DNA of 42,072 nucleotides from DASUPK01 sp046732465 (GCA_046732465.1 JBKPND010000094.1:1-42072), one strand, 5' to 3'; positions 7,604-14,936 are shown, counted from the stretch's first letter. Notes: generated by a model not told the origin, from the letters alone. Numbers and translations are program-made.

Positions 7604-9288
7604 GAGTACTCCCAGATCCGGATCCGGTCGCGCGTGACCGTCCGGATCAGCCTGTGGGGCTTGCGGCCGAGGTCATAGCGGCCGGTGCCGACCTGCGCTG
7701 CGATCCCCGGGTCGTCGAGGAAGCTGGCGAGCAGGAACACGTGGCCCTGCCTCGGCATCCCGTGCGCCGCCGCGTCGCTCAGCGCCTCGGTGCGCACCCC
7801 GGGCGAGTAGTAACCGACGACGTCCCGCAGGTAGTCGGGTGCGTAGACCACCGTGTCGCCTGGACGCGCCTCCTTCCGGATCTGCTCGAGCGCGCCCCGG
7901 AAGTCGAAAGCCCGTGGGTTGTTCGGATTGAGCTGCTGATCCGCGAGACCGACCAGCAGCGTCAGCGAGAGGGCGGCGGTGGCGACGATCGCGGGCATTC
8001 GCCGCCGCGGACCGCCGGCGACCGCCCGCGCAAGCAGCAACAGCATCATCGGCACCGCCGCGATGAAGTAGCGCACCTCGAAGAGGTCCCGCTTGACCAG
8101 GCCGACGAAGAGCAGGATCACCACCGGACCGAGGGCGAGGGCGAGCACGACTCGGGTGGCGGCCGAGCGCCGCTGTCCCATCAGGGCGAGCGAGAGCAGC
8201 ATCAGGAGCGGCCAGAGGGCCGCGATCCGGAGGATCGTGGTGTTCGTGTGGTAGCCCCAGATCGCCCAGACGAAGTTCGAGAGGATCGCGTAGAGCGAGG
8301 CGCTCGAACCCGGGATCGACAGCGGGGCGGCGGCGGTTGGGGTGCCGCCGAAGCCCATGCCGGCCGCCTGGCTGTGGCTGAACTGCTCGTGCGCGAAGGA
8401 GGCGAGCGGCGCGGCAGCGATCGGCAGGGCGATCCAGGTGATCCAGACCCCCGTCATCAGCTGCCTGATGGGAAGCCCCGCCTGCGCTCGCTTCCAGGCG
8501 GCCACCGCGAAGACGACCTGCTGGATCGCGATCGGGATCACCGCGAAGTAGTGCGTGTAGAGCATCGCGATCGTCGCCGCCGCGTAGGCGACCCAGTAGC
8601 GGTTCCGGCCGTCCCGCAGCACCTTCACCTGGGCCCAGAGCGCGACCGTACCGAGGAGCATGAAGAGCGCGTACATCCGCGCCTCCTGCCCGTACCAGAC
8701 GACCAGCGGGGCGATCGTGACGAAGCCGGCCGCGACCAGGCCGGTGCGACGGTCGAACAGCTCCCGGCCGGTCATGAACATCGCCGGGATCAGCGCGACG
8801 CTCGCGAGGATGGAGGGTGCGCGGGTCGCGAGCTCGCCGTCGCCGAAGAGCCTAACCGTCAACCAGAGGATGAGGTAGTGGAGGGGAGGGTGACGGTCGG
8901 TGGCTCGGAGGTTGTCGATCATGCCGCCGAGCGACATGTGCGCCTGGTGGATGCTGATCGCCTCGTCCACCCAGATGCTCCGCATCAGGACCACCCGGAT
9001 CGCCACACCGACCAGGACCAGCCCGGCGACGATCAGCCACGGCCGGCGCGCTCGCCAGCCGCTGGCATAGCTCGGCTCGGGGGCCGCCGGGGGCGCGGGG
9101 AGCGACTCTCGGGTGGCCGGGGGCGCAGGCAGCTCGCGCGCCGCAGGGGGAGCCGGAAGCGCAGGGGGCGTCGTAGGCGCCTGCGTTGGCGCGCGGCTGC
9201 GCAGCGCCCGCACGACGGCGCGCATGCGCGTCGCCGTGTCCGTTGCGCTGCGCTGCCGTTCGTTGGTGCCGCCGGCGGTGTCAGTCAC
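7600..9288 (-). CDS. GT39/ArnT-type polyprenyl-linked glycosyltransferase, multi-pass
   Basis: A 562-residue membrane glycosyltransferase. It has a ~80-residue cytoplasmic N-terminus containing three LPAPPA repeats, a first membrane helix, then the external loop with WVDEA (D108/E109) and DRHPPLHY, the catalytic signature of GT-C (GT39/PMT-like) enzymes using polyprenyl-phosphate sugars. About ten more membrane segments and a periplasmic C-terminal domain follow. I chose the GTG at 9288 because it overlaps the TGA of the preceding gene by 8 nt. A GTG at 9330 is also possible but gives a 50-nt overlap. The gene overlaps the next one by 4 nt (GTGA), so the three genes form one operon and probably build or decorate one extracellular glycan. 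Confidence 0.85.
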   Translation of the reverse strand: MTDTAGGTNERQRSATDTATRMRAVVRALRSRAPTQAPTTPPALPAPPAARELPAPPATRESLPAPPAAPEPSYASGWRARRPWLIVAGLVLVGVAIRVVLMRSIWVDEAISIHQAHMSLGGMIDNLRATDRHPPLHYLILWLTVRLFGDGELATRAPSILASVALIPAMFMTGRELFDRRTGLVAAGFVTIAPLVVWYGQEARMYALFMLLGTVALWAQVKVLRDGRNRYWVAYAAATIAMLYTHYFAVIPIAIQQVVFAVAAWKRAQAGLPIRQLMTGVWITWIALPIAAAPLASFAHEQFSHSQAAGMGFGGTPTAAAPLSIPGSSASLYAILSNFVWAIWGYHTNTTILRIAALWPLLMLLSLALMGQRRSAATRVVLALALGPVVILLFVGLVKRDLFEVRYFIAAVPMMLLLLARAVAGGPRRRMPAIVATAALSLTLLVGLADQQLNPNNPRAFDFRGALEQIRKEARPGDTVVYAPDYLRDVVGYYSPGVRTEALSDAAAHGMPRQGHVFLLASFLDDPGIAAQVGTGRYDLGRKPHRLIRTVTRDRIRIWEYS

Positions 9289-9961
9289 CGCCGGATTGGC
9301 CGTCGAGGCCGTCCGGGTAACTGGAACCACTGCTCGTGTCGGAACTCGAGCCGGAGCTCGATCCGGAGTTGGTGCTGTCTACTCCGCTACCCGGGGTGCC
9401 GCTCGTGTCACTCGATGTCGGCGCGCCGGGACTGGAGGGATCGACCGTGGTCGGCGCCGGTGCGGGTGGGGTCAGGGTGACCCTGCTCGGCGGTGGCTTG
9501 GGCGTAACCCGCGTCGGCGGTTTGTGAGAGGGGGCACGTGTCGTTGGCGCGGGCTCGCGCTGTGGCTGAGGGCTCGCCTCTTGTGTCGGCTGCCGCTTGG
9601 GGTCCGCGGGAGGCCCGTCGCCATCGGCGCTCGCCTTCGCCTTCGCGGCATCGGTCGGCGGTCCGCTGATCTGGCTGGGCGCCGGGCTGGCCGCGGCAAC
9701 CGTGCTGCCGCGCAGGCCCTCCGTGCCCGCGAGGGTCCCCATCTGGGCCTGATTGCCGCCCCCCGCGGCGCCGATCGCGGCCAGGCCGACCGCCGCGACC
9801 ATCGGAGCGCAGAGGGTGGCCGCAGCGACGGCCATCCCCCGCCGGGTCATCCGGGCGGGACGCTTTCGCCTCGGTATCGAGGAGCCCTGCTGCGCTGTCC
9901 ACAAAGTCGGTGTTCCCACCTGCGCGCGCCCCAGAGCCGGCGCGCCTTGTTGCGCACTCAT
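9281..9961 (-). CDS. Pro/Ser/Thr-rich single-pass membrane-anchored protein
   Basis: A 226-residue protein, first gene of the glycan operon. Residues 1-42 are cytoplasmic and basic near the membrane (RRKRPARMTRRG), followed by one Ala-rich membrane segment (~43-67). The remainder is a low-complexity external region, first Ala/Gly, then Pro/Thr-rich (~110-175), then Ser/Gly/Asp-rich to the end, with no catalytic domain visible. Such regions often span the cell wall or are glycosylated; a link to the neighbouring GT39-type enzyme is attractive but inferred. A near-perfect AGGAGGT lies 5 nt before the ATG, directly after a c-di-AMP riboswitch. I recognise no named family. Confidence 0.75.
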   Translation of the reverse strand: MSAQQGAPALGRAQVGTPTLWTAQQGSSIPRRKRPARMTRRGMAVAAATLCAPMVAAVGLAAIGAAGGGNQAQMGTLAGTEGLRGSTVAAASPAPSQISGPPTDAAKAKASADGDGPPADPKRQPTQEASPQPQREPAPTTRAPSHKPPTRVTPKPPPSRVTLTPPAPAPTTVDPSSPGAPTSSDTSGTPGSGVDSTNSGSSSGSSSDTSSGSSYPDGLDGQSGGD

Positions 9962-9982
9962 CGATTACCTCCTGTGGTCGGT

Positions 9983-10107
9983 CGAAGCCGGTCCTACGGG
10001 GTTAGCTGCCGGGCTCGTGGCTGCCGCCACTACGACTTGACCTGCCGTCGATTCGCCCCAGATACCTGGGTCCCCCGCCCATCGACGCCGGAACGTCGAT
10101 TGGCTCG
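9983..10107 (-). promoter_or_regulatory. ydaO/yuaA-type c-di-AMP riboswitch
   Basis: On the minus strand the 5' untranslated region of the glycan operon contains the conserved blocks of the c-di-AMP (ydaO/yuaA) aptamer in the right order. CGAGCC-AATC is at 10107-10098, GGGCGGGGGACCCA ends at 10067, GGGGCGAATC is at 10059-10050, and CGGCAGCTAACCCCGTAGG ends at 9993. The first two central blocks are bracketed by a GTCGAT/ATCGAC stem. The closing P1 stem is CGAGCC with GGCTTCG (9989-9983). The AGGAGGT ribosome binding site (9973-9967) follows 9 nt later, so translational or Rho-linked control is plausible; I see no intrinsic terminator. Known members are usually turned off by c-di-AMP. Confidence 0.88.
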
Positions 10108-10183
10108 GAGTGCCGCGAGTTTCGTCGTACCCGAGGCGACGACTTTCAATCAGGCGTCTTGGGTGACGTCGATCACACAGCCA

Positions 10184-10189
10184 TACACT
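10184..10189 (+). promoter_or_regulatory. -10 element (TACACT) of the padR-like gene
   Basis: TACACT ends 8 nt before the GTG start at 10198, with no Shine-Dalgarno: a leaderless arrangement. It decides the start, since in-frame codons further upstream would lie before the promoter. The 236-nt region back to 9962 holds only this promoter and the divergent riboswitch leader. Confidence 0.5.
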
Positions 10190-10197
10190 CGGGGGCC

Positions 10198-10584
10198 GTG
10201 GGGCGAGGCCGGCCATCCGACGCTTTCGGTGGCGACATCAGGCGGAGGGACGTCTTTCCGCTGCTCGTGCTGCACCTGCTCGCCGCGGAGCCCACGTACG
10301 GGAACCGGCTGATCGATTCGATCGAGCGGCTCACTCAGGGGGCGATCTCGGTCAACCCGAACACGATGTATCCGCTGCTCCGGGAGATGGAGGAGCGGGG
10401 CCTTGTGGACGCTCGCTGGGAGCATCCCGACCGGCGAACCCGCCGCTTCTACGCGATCACGCCCGCCGGGCGGCGCGAGTACAAGCGACTTAAGGTCGAG
10501 GTTGAGCCTTTCCTCGACTCGGTGATCAGCTCGGTGTCCCTGATCCGGGACGAGATCTACGGGGAGGAGTCGCCGCGGAGCTGA
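10198..10584 (+). CDS. PadR-family transcriptional regulator
   Basis: A 128-residue winged-helix regulator. The signature TYGNRLIDSIERLTQGAISVNP, split by the family hallmark NTMYPLLREMEERGLV, leads into the wing WEHPDRRTRRFYAITPAGRREY, then a C-terminal dimerisation helix. PadR proteins are usually autoregulatory repressors of transporters or detoxification genes and respond to small molecules. It is divergent from the c-di-AMP-riboswitch glycan operon, so it could also control that operon; there is no direct evidence. The GTG start is chosen from the TACACT hexamer 8 nt upstream. Confidence 0.88.
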   Translation: MGRGRPSDAFGGDIRRRDVFPLLVLHLLAAEPTYGNRLIDSIERLTQGAISVNPNTMYPLLREMEERGLVDARWEHPDRRTRRFYAITPAGRREYKRLKVEVEPFLDSVISSVSLIRDEIYGEESPRS

Positions 10585-10852
10585 GGCGGCTTGATCAGGA
10601 AGTCGCAGACCTCACCCACGCGGTCGAAGCCCAGGCGCCCGCAGAGCTTCCACGGCCAGTCGTCCCCGTCCGCGACGATGATGTGAGCTGGTCTCCCCTC
10701 GAGGCAATCGCCCGACCACAGGGCGTCGATCTTCGGGTTGTGGATCAGCAGGCCCAGCCGAACTCCTCGACCGACTCGGAGGAGTCATGGGTCAGGCTGA
10801 GCTCGAACTCGACCAGGCGCCGGACCAGCTTCGGGTCAGAGCTCGCGCTCAT
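10557..10852 (-). pseudogene. decayed GNAT acetyltransferase (frameshift and internal deletion)
   Basis: Remnant of a GNAT-family N-acetyltransferase. A first piece starts at the ATG 10852-10850 (MSASSDPKLVRRLVEFELSL...) and stops at 10747-10745 after 35 codons. The reading continues in another frame with GLLIHNPKIDALWSGD. It then passes directly to a typical GNAT C-terminus, ADGDDWPWKLCGRLGFDRVG...FLIKPP, ending at TAG 10559-10557. The central acetyl-CoA-binding part, well over 100 residues in intact relatives, is absent. The first ATG overlaps the end of the intact GNAT gene by 17 nt, and the 3' end runs 28 nt into the convergent PadR gene. A sequencing error could explain the frameshift but not the deletion. 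Confidence 0.65.
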
Positions 10853-11324
10853 AGAAGAACATCACCGGCCCGTCGGAGCCGCCCTCCCGATTGATGAAGC
10901 CGGCGCTCTCATAGAGCGCTCGGGCGGCCACGTCGTCCTCGCTCGTGCCGAGCTCCATCTGCTCGGCGCCCTCCGACCGGGCGGTCTCCATCGCCGTCTC
11001 CAGCAGGGCCCGGCCAAGCCCGTTGCCGCGCAGATCGGGCACCACGTAGAGCTCCTCGAGGTACGAATGGAGGCCGGCCGAGTAGACCCAGGGCCGAAAG
11101 CGGAGCTGGGCGAACCCGTCCGGACCGTCGCCGACGAGCAGAACGATCATGTCCTTGTTGCGGATCAGCTCCGCGTAGCGGTCCTCGAGCATCTCGAGGC
11201 CGGGGCTCGGCTCGTCGTATTCCTCCTGGAAATCGTGCAGCAGGCGCGCGACCGCCGGGGCGTCGCCGGGCGTCGCGCGGCGGATTCGAGGCCCGTCGGG
11301 GCTGTCGGACGGTGGGGACGGCAT
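10836..11324 (-). CDS. GNAT-family N-acetyltransferase
   Basis: A 162-residue acetyltransferase transferring acetyl from acetyl-CoA to an unidentified amine. The GNAT fold is complete: RIRRATPGDAPAVARLL (strand 1/helix 1), LEELYVVPDLRGNGLGRALL (residues ~90-110, with the Q/RxxGxG/A acetyl-CoA loop seen as RGNGLG), and the C-terminal ALYESAGF motif. The ATG at 11324 is chosen because TAGCCT ends 7 nt before it and the upstream extension has no family sequence. It overlaps the start of a degraded second GNAT gene, suggesting an old tandem pair. Confidence 0.85.
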   Translation of the reverse strand: MPSPPSDSPDGPRIRRATPGDAPAVARLLHDFQEEYDEPSPGLEMLEDRYAELIRNKDMIVLLVGDGPDGFAQLRFRPWVYSAGLHSYLEELYVVPDLRGNGLGRALLETAMETARSEGAEQMELGTSEDDVAARALYESAGFINREGGSDGPVMFFYEREL

Positions 11325-11331
11325 CTCGGCC

Positions 11332-11337
11332 AGGCTA
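11332..11337 (-). promoter_or_regulatory. -10 element (TAGCCT) of the GNAT gene
   Basis: Read on the minus strand, TAGCCT ends 7 nt before the ATG, with no ribosome binding site: a leaderless promoter. Confidence 0.45.
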
Positions 11338-11394
11338 GAGCCTGCTCGGGCGATCTCCGCGGGCGGCCTGGCGAGGAGCGGAGCGTGACAGGCA

Positions 11395-11448
11395 AGGACG
11401 CAGCCGGCGTGGCGTGGCAGCGCCACGCGAGCCGGCGAGGACGCAGCC
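11395..11448. repeat. intergenic direct repeat flanking a nested inverted repeat
   Basis: The 11-mer AGGACGCAGCC occurs at 11395-11405 and again at 11438-11448. Between and across them lie GCCGGC (11403-11408 and 11431-11436) and GCGTGGCG/CGCCACGC (11407-11414 and 11421-11428), which can form a long hairpin. It sits between the divergent GNAT and fadB-like genes. It resembles a small REP-like palindromic element, but no second copy is seen in this window. Confidence 0.45.
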
Positions 11449-11500
11449 CGGTGCGCTCCGGTACCGCCAGACGCACGCGGGGGTCGTTCGGGCAGGCTCT

Positions 11501-11508
11501 TATACCCT
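11501..11508 (+). promoter_or_regulatory. -10 region (TATACCCT) of the fadB-like/sirtuin operon
   Basis: TATACC and the overlapping TACCCT lie about 36 nt before the ATG of the HAD/ECH fusion gene, giving a leader of roughly 30 nt that includes the GGAGGA ribosome binding site at 11529-11534. I see no convincing -35 box. Confidence 0.4.
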
Positions 11509-11543
11509 CCCCCGGCCAACCGACCTTCGGAGGAACCTCTCAA

Positions 11544-13535
11544 ATGTTCGTCTTTAAGGCCGCCGTGCTGGGCGGCGGCACCATGGGCGGCGAGATCGCC
11601 CAGGTCATCGCCAACGCCGACATCCCGGTCGTCGTCAAGGACGTCGAGCAGCAGTTCGTCGACCACGCGCTCGAGAAGTCGCGCGAGGTGACCAAGTCAC
11701 AGCTCGACCGCCTCGTCTCCAAGGAGAAGATGACCCAGGAGCAGGCCGACTCCCGGCTCGACGAGGTGATGGGCCTGATCACCGGCACCACGACCTACGA
11801 CGAGTTCGGCGACGTCGACTTCGTCATCGAGGCCGTTCCCGAGCGGATGGAGGTCAAGAAGGCCGTCTACCGGGAGCTCGACGAGGTCACGCCCGGCCAC
11901 GCCATCCTCGCCTCCAACACCTCGTCGCTCTCGATCACGGAGATGGGTCGCGAGACGCTCCGCCCCGGGAAGGTGGTCGGCTTCCACTTCTTCTTCCCGG
12001 CCTCGGTGATGCCGCTGGTCGAGATCATCAGCGGCGAGGACACCTCCCGCGAGACCGTCACCGCCGCCTTCAACTTCGCGCAGACCATCCGCAAGCAGCC
12101 GATCACCTGCAAGGAGGTCCCCGGCTTCGTCGTCAACCGGATCCTCAACTCCGGTGTCGGCGAGGTCTGGCGCGAGCAGGAGGAGAAGGGCCTCTCGATC
12201 AAGAAGATCGACGAGGGGATCGCCGGGGCGAACGTCACCCCGATGGGGCCGTTCTTCCTGATCGACATGCTCGGCCTCGACACGGTTCTGCACGTCGCCG
12301 AGTACCTGAACGAGTCCTACGGGGATCGCTTCTACGTCCACAAGGGCATGCAGAAGCTGGTCGCAGACGGAAAGCTCGGGGCCAAGTCCGGCGGCGAGGG
12401 CTTCTACTCGAACGGCGAGCCCAACATCGAGGGCGACGCCGATGTGAACGCCGAGGAGCTCGCCGACCTACTGATGCTGAAGTCGTTCAAGGAGGCTTGT
12501 CTCGTTCTGGAGGAGGGCATCAGCACGGTCCGCGAGATCGACCTCGGGATGATGGCCGGTGCCGGGCTGGACCCCCGACGCGGACTCTTCCCGCCCTTCT
12601 GGAAGGCCGACCTCGAGGGCCTCGACACGATCCTCGAGCGCATGGAGCGCTACGAGGAGTCGCACGGCGAGCGCTTCGTCCCGCCGCGGACGTTGAAGCG
12701 GCTGGTCGCCCAGGGCCGCCTCGGACTCAAGTCGGGCCAGGGCTTCTACGCCTATCCGCAGGTCGATGGCGAAGGCACGGTCAAGCTGGAGAAGCGGGGC
12801 GACGTGGCGATCGCCTGGCTCGCCAACCCGCCCATGAACGCGATCTCGCCCCAGGTGATCGAGGACCTCGGGAAGGTCTGGGAGGAGGTGAAGTCCGACG
12901 ACGAGGTGAAGGCGATGGTCGTGTACAGCTCCCTGCCTGTCGTGTTCTCGGCGGGCGCCGACATCAAGGCGTTCACCTCGATGGACGAGTCCTCCGGCGC
13001 CGAGCTGATCAACAACGGGCATGCGCTCCTGCGCGAGCTCGGCCAGAACGGCAAGTCGACCGTCGCCGCGGTCAACGCGATCGCCTACGGCGGCGGCTGC
13101 GAGCTGTCGATGGCCTGCGACTTCCGGGTGGCTGCCCAGTCGGCCGTCTTCGGCCAGCCGGAGATCAACCTCGGGATCATCCCCGGCTTCGGCGGCACCC
13201 AGCGCCTGCCGCGCCTGGTTGGGCCGTCCAAGGCACTGGAGATGAACCTGACCGGCGACGCCGTCCTGGCGCCCGAGGCGAGGTTCCACGGGCTCGCCGA
13301 CGATCTGGTCCCGGACGAGGAGCTGTTCGACACCGCCGTCGCCTGGGCGCGCAAGCTCGCCCAGCAGGCCCCGCTCGCGGTGGGGCAGATCAAGAAGGTC
13401 TCCTACAAGGGCGATCTCGACGAGGGGATCGAGGCCGAGAAGCAGGGCTTCGCGGCCGCCTTCCTCTCCGAGGACGCCAAGGAGGGGATCTCAGCCTTCC
13501 TCGGCAAGAGAAGCGCGAAGTGGCAGGGCAAGTAG
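11544..13535 (+). CDS. 3-hydroxyacyl-CoA dehydrogenase / enoyl-CoA hydratase fusion
   Basis: A 663-residue bifunctional beta-oxidation enzyme (hydration of enoyl-CoA and NAD-dependent oxidation of 3-hydroxyacyl-CoA). The N-terminal HAD half has the NAD loop GGGTMG (10-15), SNTSSLSITEMG and GFHFFFPA (H148), followed by two C-terminal helical HAD modules (~190-290, 305-405). The ECH half (~412-663) has the oxyanion region FSAGADIKAF and both catalytic glutamates, in GGGCELSMACDF (E520) and FGQPEINLG (E540). The domain order HAD-then-ECH is opposite to E. coli FadB and like some archaeal and actinobacterial fusions. GGAGGA 9 nt upstream fixes the ATG; a much longer open frame upstream is not coding. 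The downstream sirtuin overlaps it by 16 nt. Confidence 0.92.
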   Translation: MFVFKAAVLGGGTMGGEIAQVIANADIPVVVKDVEQQFVDHALEKSREVTKSQLDRLVSKEKMTQEQADSRLDEVMGLITGTTTYDEFGDVDFVIEAVPERMEVKKAVYRELDEVTPGHAILASNTSSLSITEMGRETLRPGKVVGFHFFFPASVMPLVEIISGEDTSRETVTAAFNFAQTIRKQPITCKEVPGFVVNRILNSGVGEVWREQEEKGLSIKKIDEGIAGANVTPMGPFFLIDMLGLDTVLHVAEYLNESYGDRFYVHKGMQKLVADGKLGAKSGGEGFYSNGEPNIEGDADVNAEELADLLMLKSFKEACLVLEEGISTVREIDLGMMAGAGLDPRRGLFPPFWKADLEGLDTILERMERYEESHGERFVPPRTLKRLVAQGRLGLKSGQGFYAYPQVDGEGTVKLEKRGDVAIAWLANPPMNAISPQVIEDLGKVWEEVKSDDEVKAMVVYSSLPVVFSAGADIKAFTSMDESSGAELINNGHALLRELGQNGKSTVAAVNAIAYGGGCELSMACDFRVAAQSAVFGQPEINLGIIPGFGGTQRLPRLVGPSKALEMNLTGDAVLAPEARFHGLADDLVPDEELFDTAVAWARKLAQQAPLAVGQIKKVSYKGDLDEGIEAEKQGFAAAFLSEDAKEGISAFLGKRSAKWQGK

Positions 13536-14287
13536 CAACAGACCAGGCCGAGCGGCTCGCCGAGCTGATCACGGAGTCCTCCTCCACCGTCGCGTTGACG
13601 GGAGCGGGGATCTCCGTGCCCAGCGGGATTCCGGATTTCCGCAGCCCAGGGGAGGGGCTCTGGGAGAAGGTCGACCCGATGGAGGTCGCGCACATCGACG
13701 CCTTCCGCCGCGACCCGGCCAAGTTCTGGAGCTTCTACCGGCCCAGATTCCACCTGCTGGGCGATAAGGAGCCGAACGATGCCCACAAGGTCCTGGCGGA
13801 GCTCGAGCGCCGCGATCTCCTCGACGCCGTCATCACCCAGAACATCGATCAGCTCCACCACAAGGCCGGCTCGGAGCGCGTGATCGAGGTCCACGGCTCG
13901 ATCCGCACCTCGACCTGCCAGTGGTGCGGTACGGAGTTCGCCCTTGAGGACGTCGAGGCCCTATTCGACGATCAGGGGGCCGCGCGTTGCTCCGATTGCT
14001 CGGGGCCGGTGAAGCCCGACGTGGTGCTCTTCGGCGAGCTGCTTCCCGCCGACGCGATGTCGGAGGCCGAGTCGCTGGCCGCCGGCGCGGACCTGATGCT
14101 CTGCGTCGGCTCCTCGCTCGAGGTCCATCCGGTCGCCGGCCTACCTGCAGTGACGCTCGGCCGAGGGGGGAAGATTGCGGTGATCACCCAGGGCCCAACG
14201 CCGTTCGACCAGGACGCGGCGGTGCGCATGGACGCCGACGTGGTCGCGGACCTGGACGCCGTCCTGGCTGTGCTCGGCGAGAACTAG
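13520..14287 (+). CDS. Sir2-family NAD-dependent protein deacylase (sirtuin)
   Basis: A 255-residue sirtuin that removes acyl groups from protein lysines using NAD, making nicotinamide and O-acyl-ADP-ribose. Motifs: GAGIS (28-32), IPDFRS, TQNID (106-110), catalytic H125 in VHGS, a zinc knuckle of two CxxC pairs (C133/C136 and C157/C160), FGELLP and GSSLEVHPVAGLP. The family-typical A/Y/R residues of desuccinylases are hard to place, so acyl preference is open. The GTG start lies inside the fadB-like gene (16-nt overlap), implying translational coupling: a deacylase made together with an acyl-CoA oxidation enzyme. No ribosome binding site is visible; the GTG is the only start before the conserved N-terminus. 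Confidence 0.9.
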   Translation: MAGQVATDQAERLAELITESSSTVALTGAGISVPSGIPDFRSPGEGLWEKVDPMEVAHIDAFRRDPAKFWSFYRPRFHLLGDKEPNDAHKVLAELERRDLLDAVITQNIDQLHHKAGSERVIEVHGSIRTSTCQWCGTEFALEDVEALFDDQGAARCSDCSGPVKPDVVLFGELLPADAMSEAESLAAGADLMLCVGSSLEVHPVAGLPAVTLGRGGKIAVITQGPTPFDQDAAVRMDADVVADLDAVLAVLGEN

Positions 14288-14289
14288 TT

Positions 14290-14330
14290 CCGTAGCAGAT
14301 AGTTTTTTGCTCTACCTACGGTGCTACGGT
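14290..14330 (+). promoter_or_regulatory. marR-like gene promoter with inverted and direct repeats
   Basis: CCGTAGCA (14290-14297) and TGCTACGG (14322-14329) form a perfect 8-bp inverted repeat around the promoter. CTACGGT is repeated in tandem 8 nt apart (14316-14322, 14324-14330). The second TACGGT (14325-14330) ends 8 nt before the ATG and is the likely -10 of a leaderless transcript. The 10-mer CTACGGTGCT (14316-14325) recurs in the exporter promoter at 14971-14980. Probably the autoregulatory site of the MarR protein. Confidence 0.55.
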
Positions 14331-14338
14331 TAGGGTCG

Positions 14339-14866
14339 ATGGCGGTAGCGACAAGAGAAGAGGTTCAGGAGAGCATCAAGGCCACGGACGAGTGTCCGGA
14401 TTGCCTGGCCGGCAACCTGGGCTGGCTGCTGACCCAGGCGCACTTCAACCTCGTCAGCGAGGTCGCGGCGGCACTCGAGCCGCTCGGCGTTTCCAACCGC
14501 GGCTACCACGTCCTCTCCACCGCCAGAACCGGTGAGTTCACTCAGAAGGAACTCGCCGAGCAGATCGGGCTCGACAAGACCACGATGGTGGTGACGGTCG
14601 ACGAGCTCGAGGAAAAGGGGCTCGCCGAGCGGAAGCCGTCGAGCACCGACCGCCGGGCGCGTGTGATCTCGGTGACCAAAGCCGGCGAGCGCACGGTCGC
14701 CCAGGGCCAGAAGATCATCGACCGGATTCAGAGCGACGTGCTCGAGAGCCTGCCCGCCAGGGAGCGCAAGTTCTTCCTCGAGGCGCTCGGGTCGCTGGTC
14801 AAGGACCGCCTCGCCCAGCCGGCGCCGGATTCCCCGCCTCTGCGGCGGCGCGAACCCCGCCACTAG
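14339..14866 (+). CDS. MarR-family transcriptional regulator
   Basis: A 175-residue winged-HTH regulator. The HTH region is FTQKELAEQIGLDKTTMVVTVDELEEKGL, quoted here in two parts (FTQKELAEQIGLDKTTMVV and TVDELEEKGL), followed by the wing RKPSSTDRRARVISVTKAG, which holds the classic DxRxR-type motif. MarR proteins are homodimers that usually repress an adjacent efflux gene until a phenolic or lipophilic ligand binds. A cysteine pair near the N-terminus (CPDC, residues ~18-21) is unusual and could sense redox or metal. The DHA2 exporter 155 nt downstream shares promoter motifs and is the obvious target. The start is set by the TACGGT hexamer. Confidence 0.9.
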   Translation: MAVATREEVQESIKATDECPDCLAGNLGWLLTQAHFNLVSEVAAALEPLGVSNRGYHVLSTARTGEFTQKELAEQIGLDKTTMVVTVDELEEKGLAERKPSSTDRRARVISVTKAGERTVAQGQKIIDRIQSDVLESLPARERKFFLEALGSLVKDRLAQPAPDSPPLRRREPRH

Positions 14867-14936
14867 AGCCGCCGGCGCCCTCGGCGCATCCCGGAGCCAC
14901 ACCGTCTCCTCGCCATCTGTGACGAGGCGCACATTG

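Noticed and set aside
7654..9480. 608-codon open frame on the plus strand opposite the GT39-type gene
   Set aside because: Its translation is rich in Arg/Glu/Asp/Gly/His without hydrophobic core or motifs, the usual antisense shadow of a high-GC gene. The minus strand encodes clear membrane segments and catalytic motifs.
10683..11543. Upstream in-frame extension of the HAD/ECH fusion gene
   Set aside because: It would cover the GNAT gene on the other strand, has no family sequence, and the GGAGGA site and conserved N-terminus place the start at 11544.
12497..13519. Long N-terminal extension of the sirtuin frame
   Set aside because: It is the shifted frame of the enoyl-CoA hydratase half. 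The sirtuin fold begins just after 13520.
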